Positions 47,159 through 59,425 of a stretch of DNA of 64,000 nt are shown here, in pieces; the first letter of the stretch is position 1, and each line of letters starts with the position of its first letter. The position numbers and the translations under genes are program-made. Source of the stretch: Carettochelys insculpta (Eukaryota > Chordata > Testudines > Carettochelyidae); the NCBI RefSeq assembly GCF_033958435.1, contig NC_134147.1, forward strand, positions 42,650,001 through 42,714,000, written 5' to 3'. The notes beneath the pieces are model-generated. The model ran no database searches, was not told the DNA's origin, and worked only from the letters and a program-made list of their open reading frames with translations.

Positions 47159-47290
47159 AATATAAGAATGGCCTTACTGGGTCAGACCAATGTTTCCGTC
47201 TTCTGACAGAGGCCAAGCCCAGGGGCTTCCATGGCAATGAACAGAACAGGTGATCATCTAGTGATTCATCTCCTGCTGCCCATTCCAGCT
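47159..47290 (-). mobile_element. CR1 3'-end fragment
   Basis: Plus text tataagaatggccttactgg, gtcttctgacagaggccaag, gcaatgaacagaacagg: the complement of a CR1 tail. Confidence 0.82.
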
Positions 47291-47406
47291 GCAGCCAGCA
47301 TTAGCCCTCAACTAAGTGACTTTTCTTCAAATGGTACCTGACCTTTGCATCTGGAAATGCTTTAGAGAAAATTCTAATCTCGACTCTGCACATTTTACCC
47401 GGTTAG

Positions 47407-47842
47407 GGGCTATGTCTACACTAGCCCCCTCCCTTCAAAATGGGGATGCTAATGAGACACTTTGGGATATGCTAATGAGGCACTGCAATGAATAGGTAGC
47501 ACCTCATTAGCATAACGACGGCTGTGGCGCTTTGAAAGTGCTGTTTTCGATTGCGCGCGTCTCGTCTACATGGGGTCCTTTTTTAAAGGACCCTGCACAC
47601 TGTGAAATCCCTTTACTCCTATAACCAAATAGGAATAAGGGGATTTCAAAGTCTGCAGGGTCCCTTCGAAAAGGACCCCGTGTAGATGAGTTATGCGCGA
47701 TTGAAAACAGCACTTTCGAAGCGCCACAGCTGCCGTTATGCTAATGAGGTGCTACGTATTCATTGCAGTGCCTCATTAGCATATCCCAGTGTCTCATTAG
47801 CATCCCCTTTTCAAAAGGGGAGAGCTAGTGTAGCCATAACCT
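47407..47842. mobile_element. Foldback DNA element (about 430-bp palindrome)
   Basis: The two halves are near-complete inverted copies: left GGCTATGTCTACACTAG, ggatatgctaatgaggcac, cattgcagtgcc-type blocks and caaagtgctgttttc, all mirrored on the right up to ctagtgtagccata. The centre, about 47600-47640, is ttactcctataaccaaatag. A partial copy is at 53421-53628. No coding capacity. Confidence 0.85.
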
Positions 47843-48019
47843 TTGTGTTAAACTGTTTAAGCAAATGTAAAAGAGTCAAAAACTGATCTCTTATGTAAAA
47901 GGATGGTTTTAAGGCCGTTTCTTTATTCAGTACGTTTAAGTGCACACCTCAGTATATTGACCAGGTGATTGTTGAAAAATGTTTAGGCTTCCATCCTAGT
48001 CCCATTTCACCCATTCTAG

Positions 48020-48250
48020 TACATTTATATCAAGACAACAGAGGATAGTGGTCTTCGCACACTGCCATGAAGAGCAGCTACCCCCAAGCACCAAACCTGC
48101 CCCCCCAATAAATTACAGAAGCCAAACTCCATGCAAGTTCTCAATTTATAAGTTTTGGTAGTGTTCCTTCCTGAGTAGATGAGGGTTTCACCTATTGCCA
48201 GGCGTAGCTGCTCAGATTGTGTCCATCTTGTCTCACACAAGCCCAAAACT
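48020..48250 (-). pseudogene. RTE-like LINE endonuclease fragment, inverted
   Basis: The minus-strand frame from 48246 reads GLCETRWTQSEQLRLAIGET then LIYSGR, the conserved (L/M)G(I/L)CETRW...GETxxYSG block of the APE-type endonuclease in RTE-related LINEs. Homology fades after about 30 residues. It abuts a plus-oriented piece of the same kind of LINE. Confidence 0.7.
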
Positions 48251-48560
48251 GCAAGCTTGTGACCTGGAAGATGTGAAGCATTTCACGTACTTGGGGAGTA
48301 TTATCGGCAGAGATGGAGGAACAGACAAGATATCAGTGCCAGGTTAGGGAAAACAACAACTGTATTGAAGACTCTTCATCCCATAAGGAGTTCACAAATA
48401 ACATCTGTGAAGACAAAACTATAGATCTTCAACACAGATGTGAAGCGTGTGCTCTTGTATGGATGCAAGTTTTGGCATACTAAAAAGTCTTCAAATTGCA
48501 AGCTACACACGTTCATAAACAGATTCCTAAGGTACATCTATCACGTCAAATGGCAAGACT
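48250..48560 (+). pseudogene. RTE-like LINE reverse-transcriptase C-terminal fragment
   Basis: Plus translation gives LEDVKHFTYLGSIIGRDGGT, then after shifts VKTK...IFNTDVKRVLLYGC, FINRFLRYI and KWQDFV. This is the region after the catalytic palm in RTE-related LINEs. Frameshifts and stops mark it as dead. The first base lies within a few nucleotides of the inverted endonuclease piece. Confidence 0.75.
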
Positions 48561-48599
48561 TTGTCTGAAATCCCAGAGGTGGAGCACTGTGCAGCGAGT

Positions 48600-51500
48600 G
48601 GCATGAATGTTCTGCTCCATCCACATCAGCAGAAATGAAAATATTTTGCCAGATCCTCATTGTACCACGCACATTTTCTCCCTGGTATGCCCCGAAGCCA
48701 GGTTCAGTGAGAGGTGGTAGAAATAGATGGCAGCCATGTCTGAGGATCTAGCCCAGGGCCCTGAAAATATCCTGTATTTTAAATGTATTAAGTTTGAAAA
48801 CAGAAATGTGTGAATCAGACTTCTGTCTTTCACCCTCCACTCTAGCCCATGGAAAATGTCTATAACAAACCCTTCTTTTGAAATATAGCTGTGAGACTCG
48901 GATATTATCACGACATCAAACATAGCACTTAAGTTCCTGTTCAGGTGTGAAGATGAGCCAAAAAAGAAAACAAACCCCCCAAAAAACCTAAATAAGTTAC
49001 TTGAGAGATTTCATCTGTTTTTGACTGCAAGTTTTCTGCATTCTGATCAGCCCTTTCTTGCATTCTAGGTCTGTAGTTTGTTTTTTGAGCAGTTCGTTGC
49101 AAGTTACGTGATCATCAAATGTCAAGTCCTTTTGAATAGGTAATCCTGGCCACATGAAATGGTCCTGTTTCCTGACTAGGTAAGTGGAGCTCTTAGAATC
49201 AGGTTTTCTGGTTTCCATTAAATTTGCCTTCCCTCTATGTTCTGGGATGTTCAACAAAAAATTGCTGTTTTATTGAACCTTTCTGCCAGTAGTGTTGTTT
49301 GCTGGACTATTCTTGGAGAATGAAATTCACCCTGTCCCAGTATAACCCAATTTATTAAACTTTGCATTTTAACCTGGAAAGTGAAAACAAAAGGGATGCA
49401 ATTAGTCAAAGAAAATTAATTTAAATATCCAAATAGGTATTTCCAGGTAATTTCTTGTAGCAGTAGCCTAGCTGTAAGCTAAGGCTTTCCCATTTTCTAT
49501 ATGTACATTAGTCTGCGGATTTAGATTGACTACTATATTTTGAGTCTGAAACAGTTATGTAGCACACGTAATGTTATTTAAACTTTCAGGAGCCCGCTGA
49601 GATTTTAATGCTTTGTTCACCAAGATCAGCCTAGCAATTTGGTGTAAACAACATGAAACCCACTTTACATACTAATTACTCTTTTCCATTTGCTTTGAAA
49701 AAGAAGCATTAAATATTACTCAGAGCATCCTGCAGAAATCATTAGAGAAATTCTAGCTTTCAGGATTCTTGATGGCAACAAAAAATGAAACTTTTAGACT
49801 CTGATTCTGCAGTTACACCTTTGACTAACTTTACACCTCGGAGCAGTTCTCTTCAATTGAGTTCAGTAGGTCTATTCACATCTATAAAGTCACTGATGAG
49901 TGTAATTGGTTGTGCTGCAGGACTGGGGCCTTGAGAGTTAAGATCTCCAAGCAAGGAATGTCTTGATATTTGTGTCTTTCTACAGCACCAGGCACATTGC
50001 TGGCCTCTAACTAGAAACAAATCATTATTTTTGAACATTTGAACACCCTATATTCCTACTCCATCGCATTTGTGCCGCTTCAGCAGCTGGCTCAAATGCC
50101 CACGTGATGATTCTTCTCCTAAGTTGAAGACTAACTCCACAACAGCTTATAGCAAGCACGTCCTCATCAGGTACCCGCTTCCCAACAGAGTTCACATTTC
50201 CCAGTTTGGATGGGGAATCTGAAGCACAGGAATTTGATTTGTTGAAGGTCAACATGCCAAAACATCAAAATCCAGAACCTTCTATCAAAAAAGCATAAAG
50301 CCATATCTTCAGAGGCTGTAACCACCCAGTGTAGCACCAATGAATTCAATAGAAGTATTTCAGTTGACACCCATTGAGGAGCTACATTGTTTTAATCCAG
50401 TTTTCTCCTCATTGCTCTTCTTTCCCTAATGTGCTTCCAAATAATACTGATTTACTATTGGCCAGACTAATATAAAATAATTCAAATTATACTAATGACT
50501 ATTAGGTGCAGACTGGGCACCAAACTCTACCAGTTAAGCATATGGCCATTTTTTTTGCCCCCTTAGAATAGATTTGTATTTTTGCTGGTCTTCCAAACAG
50601 CTGTCCTTCATTTCTGTCAGCCCTGTTCCTTACTCACCTGCTGATGCCCTGAGCAGATGGTCTTTTCTTAATGGCATCAGTAATATTTTATATGTTGTGA
50701 AGCGATATTAAAAATTAAGTTATTTCAGTTGCCTAGTCATATATTTTGTATAAGGGAGACAGACCGTCCGCCCTGGAAAAGACCAGACAAAGAAGAGCGA
50801 AAGGCTGAATATTAAACCTGTCTTCCTAGTAGTGAACCACCTTGTATGTTCCTGGTGGGTGAAGAACAGACACTTTGGTACATTCGTTGTGGTTTATTGA
50901 TCCTGCTAACATTATCTTGAGGTGCAATCGATGCGGGGATTTCAGTCTGGCAGGAGACATGTAAATGAGCAGATGAAAAATATGCCAAGACAAATGGCTT
51001 CCTAATGGAAAATGGGATCTGAGAGGAACCAACAGGAGATTAGCGCAGCAAGTGAGTTGAAGACAGTGTTGAAAAACTAAGGGCTACATTCTGCTCTCTG
51101 TCATACCCTCTGTGCTTCAGACCCCATGGCAGAAATCCCAGGATCTAGCATGAGACTGTCAGTGTGGAACATCTGTGGGTTGGAGGAGGGGATTTCACAG
51201 TTTTCCCTGCACAAAGGCCACATGTGCCCTATCTGATCAATGTATCTTGCCTACATGCCAGTTACAAACAGCCTGTGAGTCCTGTTTGTCTTCTTTGATT
51301 GAAGTAATTTTGTTATTTCCACTTTTATGAGCCATCCACCGGCTTTCTGAAAAGGTCATGTTTGCCTTTGAATCTAGCAGCTGGGCCAGCCTCTTAAAGA
51401 CAAATCCTGGCTGGAAATGAAACAGCTTTTTGCCATGAATAAGCTAAAAAAGCTCTCCATCTGCAGGTGGTATGCTTGTGTAACACTAACAAGCTACATC

Positions 51501-53280
51501 AGACACAAGGCACACTGTCTGGTAGGGTGAAGTGCCCGAAGGTGTAGTAACGGGATACTGGAAATGTTGCTTTAGTACCCTTCAGTGATGCTAGGTACAA
51601 TCTAGAGAAATGGACGCAATCTTCAGTAATAAGAGAACAAGCACTTGTACAAACCAGTTCGTAATGGAAACAGCATCCTGAAGCTCTATGGTGATCTGCA
51701 GCTAAACTAGTCACTTAATTCTTCTGACCCCTGTACCCTCTGCATTCTACCCTATCACATTTCATATGTGATCTGGTGTCCGCATGCTGCTCTCTGAGTC
51801 TCTGCTTACCTTTGTCCTGGTGTGCATCTCACCTCCTGTCAAGCCCTAGCTTTGCCCATTCCCGTCCCTCCTTTGCTCATTTGTCATCTCCTCCACTCCG
51901 AAGCAGCAGTTCTTGTTTTCACACTGCCTGTTTCAGCTTGTCCTCCCTCTGTAACTGATACTGACGAGCCTCATTTTCCTCCTGCAAACTCTGACACTGA
52001 CCTCCCAGGCCTTTTGCCTGGCTTTCCACTGCTGACTTCCATGCCTGTGCTGGGGTCAGTGTTTGCAGGTCTGAGCCATAGAGTGATTACTTGTGGGCCA
52101 AAGGTCATATTCTAAAATTCTATAAAGCACTGGACAAAATTATAAGGTGTTACATAAGTGTAGCATCACAATACTATCAGTGACCTGATTTCCCTCATCA
52201 AACATCTGACATAACATGAGAATCTTCCTCAAAACTAGCCTGGTGTGGATCTGAGTTTTCTGCATGTTTCTGAGTCAAGGCTTGTTTCATCATGCACTGA
52301 AGGTAAGCAAATTGCACATCATGATACACTCACCCATTTTTCAATCATAGGGCATTGAGCTTATCTCAAATAACTCCAGCAACCAAAACCTACTTGTCTA
52401 ATCAAATATGTTTATTAGACGCCTGGAGCATTTTACATCATGGCCTAAATGCCCTTCCTAATCTGCTGTGTATTGTTTCTTTAATAAAGCTGTTCGGTTT
52501 CATTGCCAGGCACAGAGGAGGGTGTGTATTGTTTTACATTCTCAAAGCAACTGAGGGTTAGGATATATTGCTCTGTGAAGGTTGAGCTCATGTTGTCAGC
52601 ATACAATTTCCCCATACACATATCATTTGTCTATTCCTATTTGAAGGACGGCTTTAGAAGGAGATGTTTCAGTGGATTCATTAGGGACATATTACAAATG
52701 GAAACATTGATATCAGTGCCATAATGCACACATGATTCTATATCTCAGGTTAAATAGCTCTAGTCATGCCTACAAAATTAGCTATAAAACCTGACAACAG
52801 TTTGTTTATTTATTAGCTATGGAGGTTTCCAAGGCACCTATTGCTATGGCAGATCAGGTGCTGAAATGCAAAGATTAGCATGCATATTAGATATGTCTAT
52901 TTATAAAAGCAATCAATCATACGCTAAACAGAGTACATGTGTCTCGCAGCACACCCTGTCTGAAATGAACTGCTAACAGGAACCAATTCTAAAGCAGCTG
53001 CCAACTGAGCGACCTCACAGCAATCATGGAGTTTGAAAACTTAGGAACTGTAAGTAACAAACAAGCATTAGAGTATTAGTAGCACTTTGAGTTACGCCTA
53101 AAATTCGATGCAATTTTATAGAGATTTGCATACGGTGCTCCTCACCATGTATCTGGACACTGCTCAGCAGCCCATCGAACAGCACGACTACACCTCTGTC
53201 ACATCTTGCTTGTTTTCTCATCTTCTCCCCAGGGAGTAAAACACATGCAGTGAAGTGTCTTGTTTTGATAAGGTTTAGGT
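48600..53280. other. Unlabelled sequence
   Basis: No exon was recognised in this 4.7-kb stretch. About 49795-49935 (gactctgattctgcagttac ... gtgctgcaggactggggcc) resembles the palindromic repeat at 37818-37903. About 52780-52920 is AT-rich with ATTAGCAT and TTTATTTATTAG motifs. Confidence 0.5.
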
Positions 53281-53283
53281 GGG

Positions 53284-53376
53284 TTTTTTTTTTTGGAGGG
53301 GGGGTGGTCGTATTTCTTTTAAATACAGAGGTTGCTATCTCTATCTCTATAGCTATAGCTATAAATATAGCTAGAG
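53284..53376. repeat. Homopolymer and simple-repeat tract
   Basis: A T run then a G run at about 53284-53306, followed by (CTATCT/AGCTAT)n-like sequence at 53334-53376. Confidence 0.8.
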
Positions 53377-53420
53377 GTAGACAGGCAGATGTTACAGAAA
53401 GCATTTGGTTTTGGGAAGAA

Positions 53421-53628
53421 GAGGCTTTCGAAATCTGGGGGGTCCTTGCGAAAGCCTCCCATCTACACCAATGGCGAGCGTTTCGAAAGTGGTCCTTTAA
53501 AAACGTGTGCAGCTGCCATTATGCTAATAAGACACTGCATATGCATGGCAGCACCTCATTAGCATCTGCCAAAGTGGCTCATTAGCATCTCCCTTTCAAA
53601 AGGCGGGTGCTAGTGTAGCCACGGCCAA
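53421..53628. mobile_element. Partial copy of the 430-bp foldback element
   Basis: Right-half features of 47407-47842: gctgccattatgctaat, gcacctcattagcatct, ctcattagcatctcccttt, gtgctagtgtagccac. Confidence 0.78.
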
Positions 53629-53689
53629 GGAGTGACAAGACAGCTCCCTAGAAGAACCCCATGTGCAACACCTGTAATTAAAGCATGGA

Positions 53690-53870
53690 GGCCCTGAAGA
53701 GCAGGGCTCAGTTCCCAGCTCTGCTATAGACTCCTTGCATGACCTTGGGCAAGTCACTTGATCTCTCTGTTTCTCCATTCTCCATCTGTACAATGAGGAG
53801 AGGGACCACGCCCCTGCCTCACAGGAGTGTTGTGAAGGTAAATCCATAAATAATTTGGACTCCCTGGGCA
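53690..53870 (+). mobile_element. MIR/CORE-type SINE
   Basis: Classic MIR order: cagttcccagctctgctata, ttgcatgaccttgggcaagt, cacttgatctctctgtttct, ccatctgtacaatgaggaga, then the tail gtgttgtgaaggtaaatc. Confidence 0.82.
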
Positions 53871-54018
53871 CCTAAGTTGCCACTTGTAAATATGGGCCGC
53901 CAGGCATGTTCACAGCCACTTACTTTCTGATGTGCAGCTCACACCAATGCCTCACAGGAGCCCCCAGATAGGGGATGTCCAACCTGAAATGCCTTCTGTA
54001 CCAGTGGGTGAAAGTTTG

Positions 54019-54300
54019 ACTCTATAGCCTGGTGGTCATGGCACTAAACAGGGATGTGGGAGATCCAAGTCCCTCTTCCAGTGGTTCTTTCTTTGAAATA
54101 GAAGAGCTAGATGGAGCTGCACTCCGGAATATCCCATACCCCTGTGATTAGGGTATTCACCTGAGAGGTGGGTTCAAATCCCTACTCCCACATCGGGCGC
54201 AGGGAAGAACTGAAGCTGGGTCATTGGCGCCCTGGAAGAGTGCACTGGCTACTGAATTAGAAGTCTTCCTGCCCACACTGTATGTGAGAATGGGCATAGG
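54019..54300 (+). mobile_element. tRNA-like SINE remnant
   Basis: Two tRNA-like blocks: ggtggtcatggcactaaaca...ggagatccaagtccc at 54030-54080, and gattagggtattcacctgag...GGTTCAAATCC at 54145-54181, the second with a perfect pol III B box. Probably an old tRNA-derived SINE; the family is not identified. Confidence 0.55.
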
Positions 54301-57300
54301 CCCCTAACTCTGGACGAGAGTTCATAGCTCTGAGCCCCAAGCAAAGGAGGGTGTTTCCCTCCAGCCTGGAGTTAGATGCTTAGTTCCCTTACAGGCTTCC
54401 AAACTCTCCTCATGTATTGAACAAGGAGCCTGGGCCACCTAACTCAAGGCCATTGATCCTTTTTGGCAGTGAGGCGCCTAAATACTAGGTGTTTCAGTGC
54501 TGAGTCTAAGTCGTCTTTGTGGATCTAGCCCTTGATGCTGCAGCATAAGGAATATGTAAGAAGTCAGACATGGGCAAGAAAAGCAACTGCCAAGCACTAC
54601 CTTAGAGAGCACTTGGAAAGGAAGCAATGAACGGGTGGAAAGGTCACTCTGTCCATCCCTGAAAACGCTCACGAGTGAATTAACAATTCTCCAGGGCCAG
54701 TGCTATCGCAAGCTGCAGGTAGCTGCAGTGGAATCTGCATGGATGCTTGTACATTGCCTCACTAAATACAACATCATTCACAGGTTACAATGCGGGCTCG
54801 CTTCTGTTCTCCCACAGGGATAAAATGTGCATGTTGTTTAGAACAGCCAGACCTGAGCACAAGGAAACATCGCTGTCCTCCAGATTTATTTGGGGAGAAC
54901 AATGATTTCTATCCTACCTACGTTCAGATTCTTCCTCTTTTTCCCCTGTGAAATTCACCTTTTTTTCATATATTTTTAACGATCAGTTAGTGAGTTACCA
55001 AGCACCAATCCATATTACAGAATGACAAATTAGAGAAGTTTCTTAGGAGGTCATTTTCCCCTCTAGCATATTTAAATTAGTAAAGCTTCATTTGCTGGAC
55101 AGCTTGATCATAAGGATTGGCTGGGCATGAATGAATGTGGTGCTATGTTCGTGTTATTTTTAATATCGAACGGTCTTTAATGCTTTATTTTAATTAATCA
55201 ATTTTGTAGTGCATGTTAGGTCCGCTCAGATATTAACAAGTGATGTGATGCACGGTTTGGCAGGGAATTGGGTGGTGACAGTAAGGGCTGCTTGTCAAAT
55301 CACTGTTCCTGAGAAATACTCCAATCTCTGTACCTGGTTGTAATGAATTCAGTAAGTTTTCTACCATTGGCCTCTCTGGGCCACCACCTAACCTCGGGTA
55401 GGGAGATTGTAAGGCACTCAGTCTTGGTTTAGCTCTGCTCCCACCGAAGCCAATAACGCCCCCCCCGCCCCCAGTTTCAGTGAGAGCTGAGTTAGTCCAA
55501 TGATCTGCAGTTCTGATACACCCAATCCAAACGAATAATTGAATGTGACAAATACTTGTAAAAGTTTAGAAATTTACCACCCAGTAGCCCAATTGTGGTC
55601 CAACATACCCCTCTGAAGCCTCTCACTGAGATCACCATATGTTAGTTTGCTAGGAGCTTTACCTTCAGCTTTTAGGTTTCACTCCATCACAACACTGATG
55701 AACATGCTTAATGATAAGAACGTGACTTCTGTAAGCATGTGCTTAAGGACTTTTCTGCACCTGGATCCTAGTACCTTTCTATTTAGCTGTTTGTTAAATT
55801 TGGGTGATATGTGTAGCGGGTATGAGTGCTACCACGAGCAAAACCCATTTTGTTCCATTTCCCTTTTGTGAATGGATTTCCCTTTCTTGGCTTACAGGAG
55901 GGAAAAATGCAGTCTTGTCTGGTCTTAGGCTCCTTTCATGGAGCTGTTCCTGGTCCTGCTACCAGGGAGATATTGATCATTATAAAGCCCATTGTCTTGC
56001 TGATGGCTCCGCAGTCTACATGCAGTAGAACTAAGATAGGTATCAGTTCTAGTCATTATCACCAGATCCAGTGAATGAAGGAACCCTATATAGGAAATTA
56101 AGAAGATCTGAGTACTTGCCACAGACAGAAAACATATGGTGGATTTAAGTTTATGTTGCGCTTTCTGTATGTGACTCTCCACTGCCTGGCACTTAGTGGA
56201 CTCATTTATATCTATGTTCAGTAAGTGCAAAGTGTATGTAAAATGGTACTAAATCAGAATGGTAACGTTAGTCATTCAGCCTGCACGAGTGCAAATGACC
56301 ACAATAGACACCAGGTACAAAGCTCAATGAATTCTGTAGGATGGTTTCCATTCACTTCAGTGGTCTTCGGATCAAACCAGAAGTGAAAGGCAGTGAAGAA
56401 TAAAATCCAAACTGTGAGGATCTAGCCAAGTGTGAGGCAAATTCTCTTCCTCTAGACACAAGTCACAAAGCAACTCCACTGAGCAGGGAGAGCGTAAACT
56501 GGTTTCAGAGAAGATGACTCAAGTGAGTTTGGCCGAGAGTCACTGGCATTTATTCTAGCATCTTTTCAATAATATATAGCTTAAAACGAGCAAACAAACC
56601 AATCAAGCCTCATTAATAACTGCAGATTCCACCACAAGTTTAACAAGAGAAGCAATTTAATTGGGACCCAGATTGCTTTGTATAACTCTGTTAATGTAAT
56701 TGAGTAATGCATATTGATTTTTCATGGGTCTAAAATCTTTTTTCTTCATCTTGTGTAAGAGGGCTTGTTGAAGAATTATTAATCATGCCATAATTGCTTT
56801 AAGAGCTGTGCTCTAATTAAAACCGTAAATTCTTTATTACATCTTTATTTTAATTAGACATACAGAAAGACAATAATTTTACACCAAGACTCAGTGTACA
56901 ACAAAATTACCCCATTTAGCAATGCTTCAAAGAGCCTACACTTAGGACACACTGAGATTGCAGTAAGACTTCCTAAATCAAGACATGAGTGATCCAAGTC
57001 AAACAAAACTGCACATGTCCTTTGACTGTCATTAAATAGATTCACACAGATATAGACTTCCATGTACAACAAAGGATTGGATTTATCTGCTGTAGTGAGG
57101 CTTTATCGTCTCCTGGTATTTTGCTTCACTTCTTTTTTTTTTCTTTTTTAATAAGAGATACAAGTACTTTTTTCTGGAATTTAAAAAGTCCAATCAAAGG
57201 CCTTTTAGAGAAGCTTATTTTAATAAAAATTAGCTTTTTATCATACCAGCTTTTGATATTCCACTTTGGTTATAGTTGTGCCTTCATTTGTGGGCCAGTA

Positions 57301-57985
57301 GGTCTTTCTACCAGCCTGAAAGAATTAAAAATTAAACTATCTTATTTCTTTATGTTGAATTTAAATGCAAACCAAAGGACAGTATCCAACTCTTCTCCCA
57401 CTGAGCACAATATGGGTTTTATTGTTGAGCTGGATCAGAGCTGAGGATTCCTGTTGTTCTTTGTGGCTTGTGAACCTGAAGGAACTTCATGTGTCAAATC
57501 CTCAGCTGAGGTAAATCATGTTGCATTGATTCACTTAGCTGATGCAGGCATGGGCCCATATCTTTACATAGCACATGTAGTTAGTGCATAGCTTAACTCT
57601 TTGCCATTTAGAGTGTCTGCTTTTTCTGAGTTTCAGTATTTATTTCGCACCCACATTACAGTCCTTTACTAGAAGTTAACTGTGGTGAGGGGCAGTTAGT
57701 TGATTTGTTTGAAAATTAAATATTTTTTTCTTTTTTTCTGACACTCTGGGCTTTTAGACCTAGCTTTGCCAAGTGCTTCACTGACCCCTTCCGAAAAGTA
57801 CAAAATACTCTAAGAACAGTATGTTTTGGTGCCTGTGTTTTCTTAAAACCTATTCTGAAGTGTTTGCGTGAAAGGGTTTTTTGGTTATTTTTACAGGTAA
57901 TTGGTCTTAACTTCAAATTGGCAAGCTGATTAATTTCTCACAATGTACTGCCCCTATGCAATCCATGATTCTGCACCCTTTACTC
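54301..57985. other. Unlabelled sequence, partly AT-rich
   Basis: No gene was recognised. About 56560-56880 is dense in TAATTA, ATTAAT and TTAATTG words and free of recognised repeats, the character of some conserved non-coding enhancers. This is a guess from composition only. Confidence 0.45.
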
Positions 57986-57988
57986 ATA

Positions 57989-58698
57989 GGCTACGTCTAC
58001 ACGTGCACCCAACTTCGAAATAGTTTATTTCGATGTTGCGACATCGAAATAGGCTATTTCGATGAATAACGTCTACACGTCCTCCAGGGCTGGCAACGTC
58101 GATGTTCAACTTCGATGTTGCTCAGCCCAACATCGAAATAGGCACAGCGAGGGAACGTCTACACGCCAAAGTAGCACACATCGAAATAAGGGAGCCAGGC
58201 ACAGCTGCAGACAGGGTCACGGGGCGGACTCAACAGCAAGTCGCTCCCTTAAAGGGCCCCTCCCAGACACACTTTCATTAAACAGTGCAAGATACACAGA
58301 GCCAACAACTAGTTGCAGACCCTGTATATGCAGCACGGACCCCCAGCTGCAGCAGCAGCAGCCAGAAGCCCTGGGCTAAGGGCTGCTGCCCACGCTGACC
58401 ACAGAGCCCCGCAAGGGCTGGAGAGAGAGTATCTCTCAACCCCCCAGCTGATGGCCGCCATGGAGGACCCCGCTATTTCGATGTTGCGGGACGCGGATTG
58501 TCTACACGTCCCTACTTCGATGTTGAACGTCGAAGTAGGGCGCTATTCCCATCCCCTCATGGGGTTAGCGACTTCGACGTCTCGCCGCCTAACGTCGATT
58601 TCAACTTCGAAATAGCGCCCAACACGTGTAGACGTGACGGGCGCTATTTCGAAGTTACTGCCGCTACTTCGAAGTAGCGTGCACGTGTAGACGCAGCT
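57989..58698. mobile_element. Inverted-repeat DNA transposon, copy B
   Basis: Left end GGCTACGTCTACACGTGCA; the complement of the right end is AGCTGCGTCTACACGTGCA. ATA lies on both sides (57986-57988 and 58699-58701). It is organised like copy A at 3534-4255, with ATCGAAATA palindromes at the ends and the same CAG-rich interior, and is better preserved. Confidence 0.85.
58313..58615 (+). pseudogene. Open frame inside transposon copy B, function unknown
   Basis: A 100-codon frame starts MQTLYMQHGPPAAAAAARSP, continues LEREYLSTPQLMAAMEDPAI, then runs into the right subterminal palindromes as Ser/Thr-rich sequence. The first half is shared with copy A, which shifts frame after about 35 codons. 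It may be a leftover 5' coding exon of the autonomous parent element. No domain was recognised, and it could equally be non-coding. Confidence 0.35.
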
Positions 58699-58701
58699 AT
58701 A

Positions 58702-59159
58702 GTGAATAGTACTTCATCCTGTGAGTACTCCTGCAGAACTCATGAAGGCCAATTGGGCTAAACACAATTTGTCTCTTTGCCCTGGCACACGTTAACTCCC
58801 ACTCAAAAAGTGGATTTTTAAATAAGCATTTGAGCAAGGTGTTGGGTTCAGCTTATGCAGATGTAATTGTTTCAGAAAGAGGTTTTTGTATGTGTAACAT
58901 TTGCCTCCAAGAAGCTGCAGCACTTCTCCGATCACAGTCCAGATAACTACAATACACAGTGATATTTCACTTTCTAAGCCTATGGACGTTGAATGAAAAG
59001 CAAGGTAACAACACAGATGGTGAAGTGTAGACAGACGGGTCATCCCCTCACAGTTCAAAAGAAATCCAGCACTCAAGAGGTGTACTCTCTAAGGATGTCA
59101 CTTATCAGATAATCTCTTGATGCTCACCAGATACTCACACACCCTGCTTTCTTAAACTC
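58702..59159. other. Unlabelled sequence
   Basis: No gene or repeat was recognised. Confidence 0.5.
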
Positions 59160-59425
59160 TTGTACTCCAGGTGGAGCTTAGGTCATCTAAAGACTCCTTC
59201 ATTTCTCTCTGTCTCTGGACAAAACTTCTAGCTGACCCCAAGGGAACCCCAGTTGTTGTCTCTCAATCTCAGTAGCTCTTCTCCACGTTGCCTGAGGTCT
59301 TACTCTTTTGTTTCTACCTTGCAGGTTCCATGGGAGATCTTGACAAACTATGCTGAATGATGGTTTTCCCAGAGTGTGGCCTAGCCATCCCCACTTTCTT
59401 CTCTGGATTTGAACATCAATCACAC
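59160..59425 (-). pseudogene. RTE-like LINE C-terminal tail fragment
   Basis: The minus frame 59423-59199 contains QRRKWGWLGHTLGKP, LPWNLQGRNKRVRPQATWRR and GFPWGQLEVLSRDREK, the conserved RRKWxWIGHTLRK...WNPQGxRxRGRPxxTWRR...W tail found at the C-terminus of RTE-related LINEs. Truncated on both sides. It may come from the same family as 48020-48560. Confidence 0.78.
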
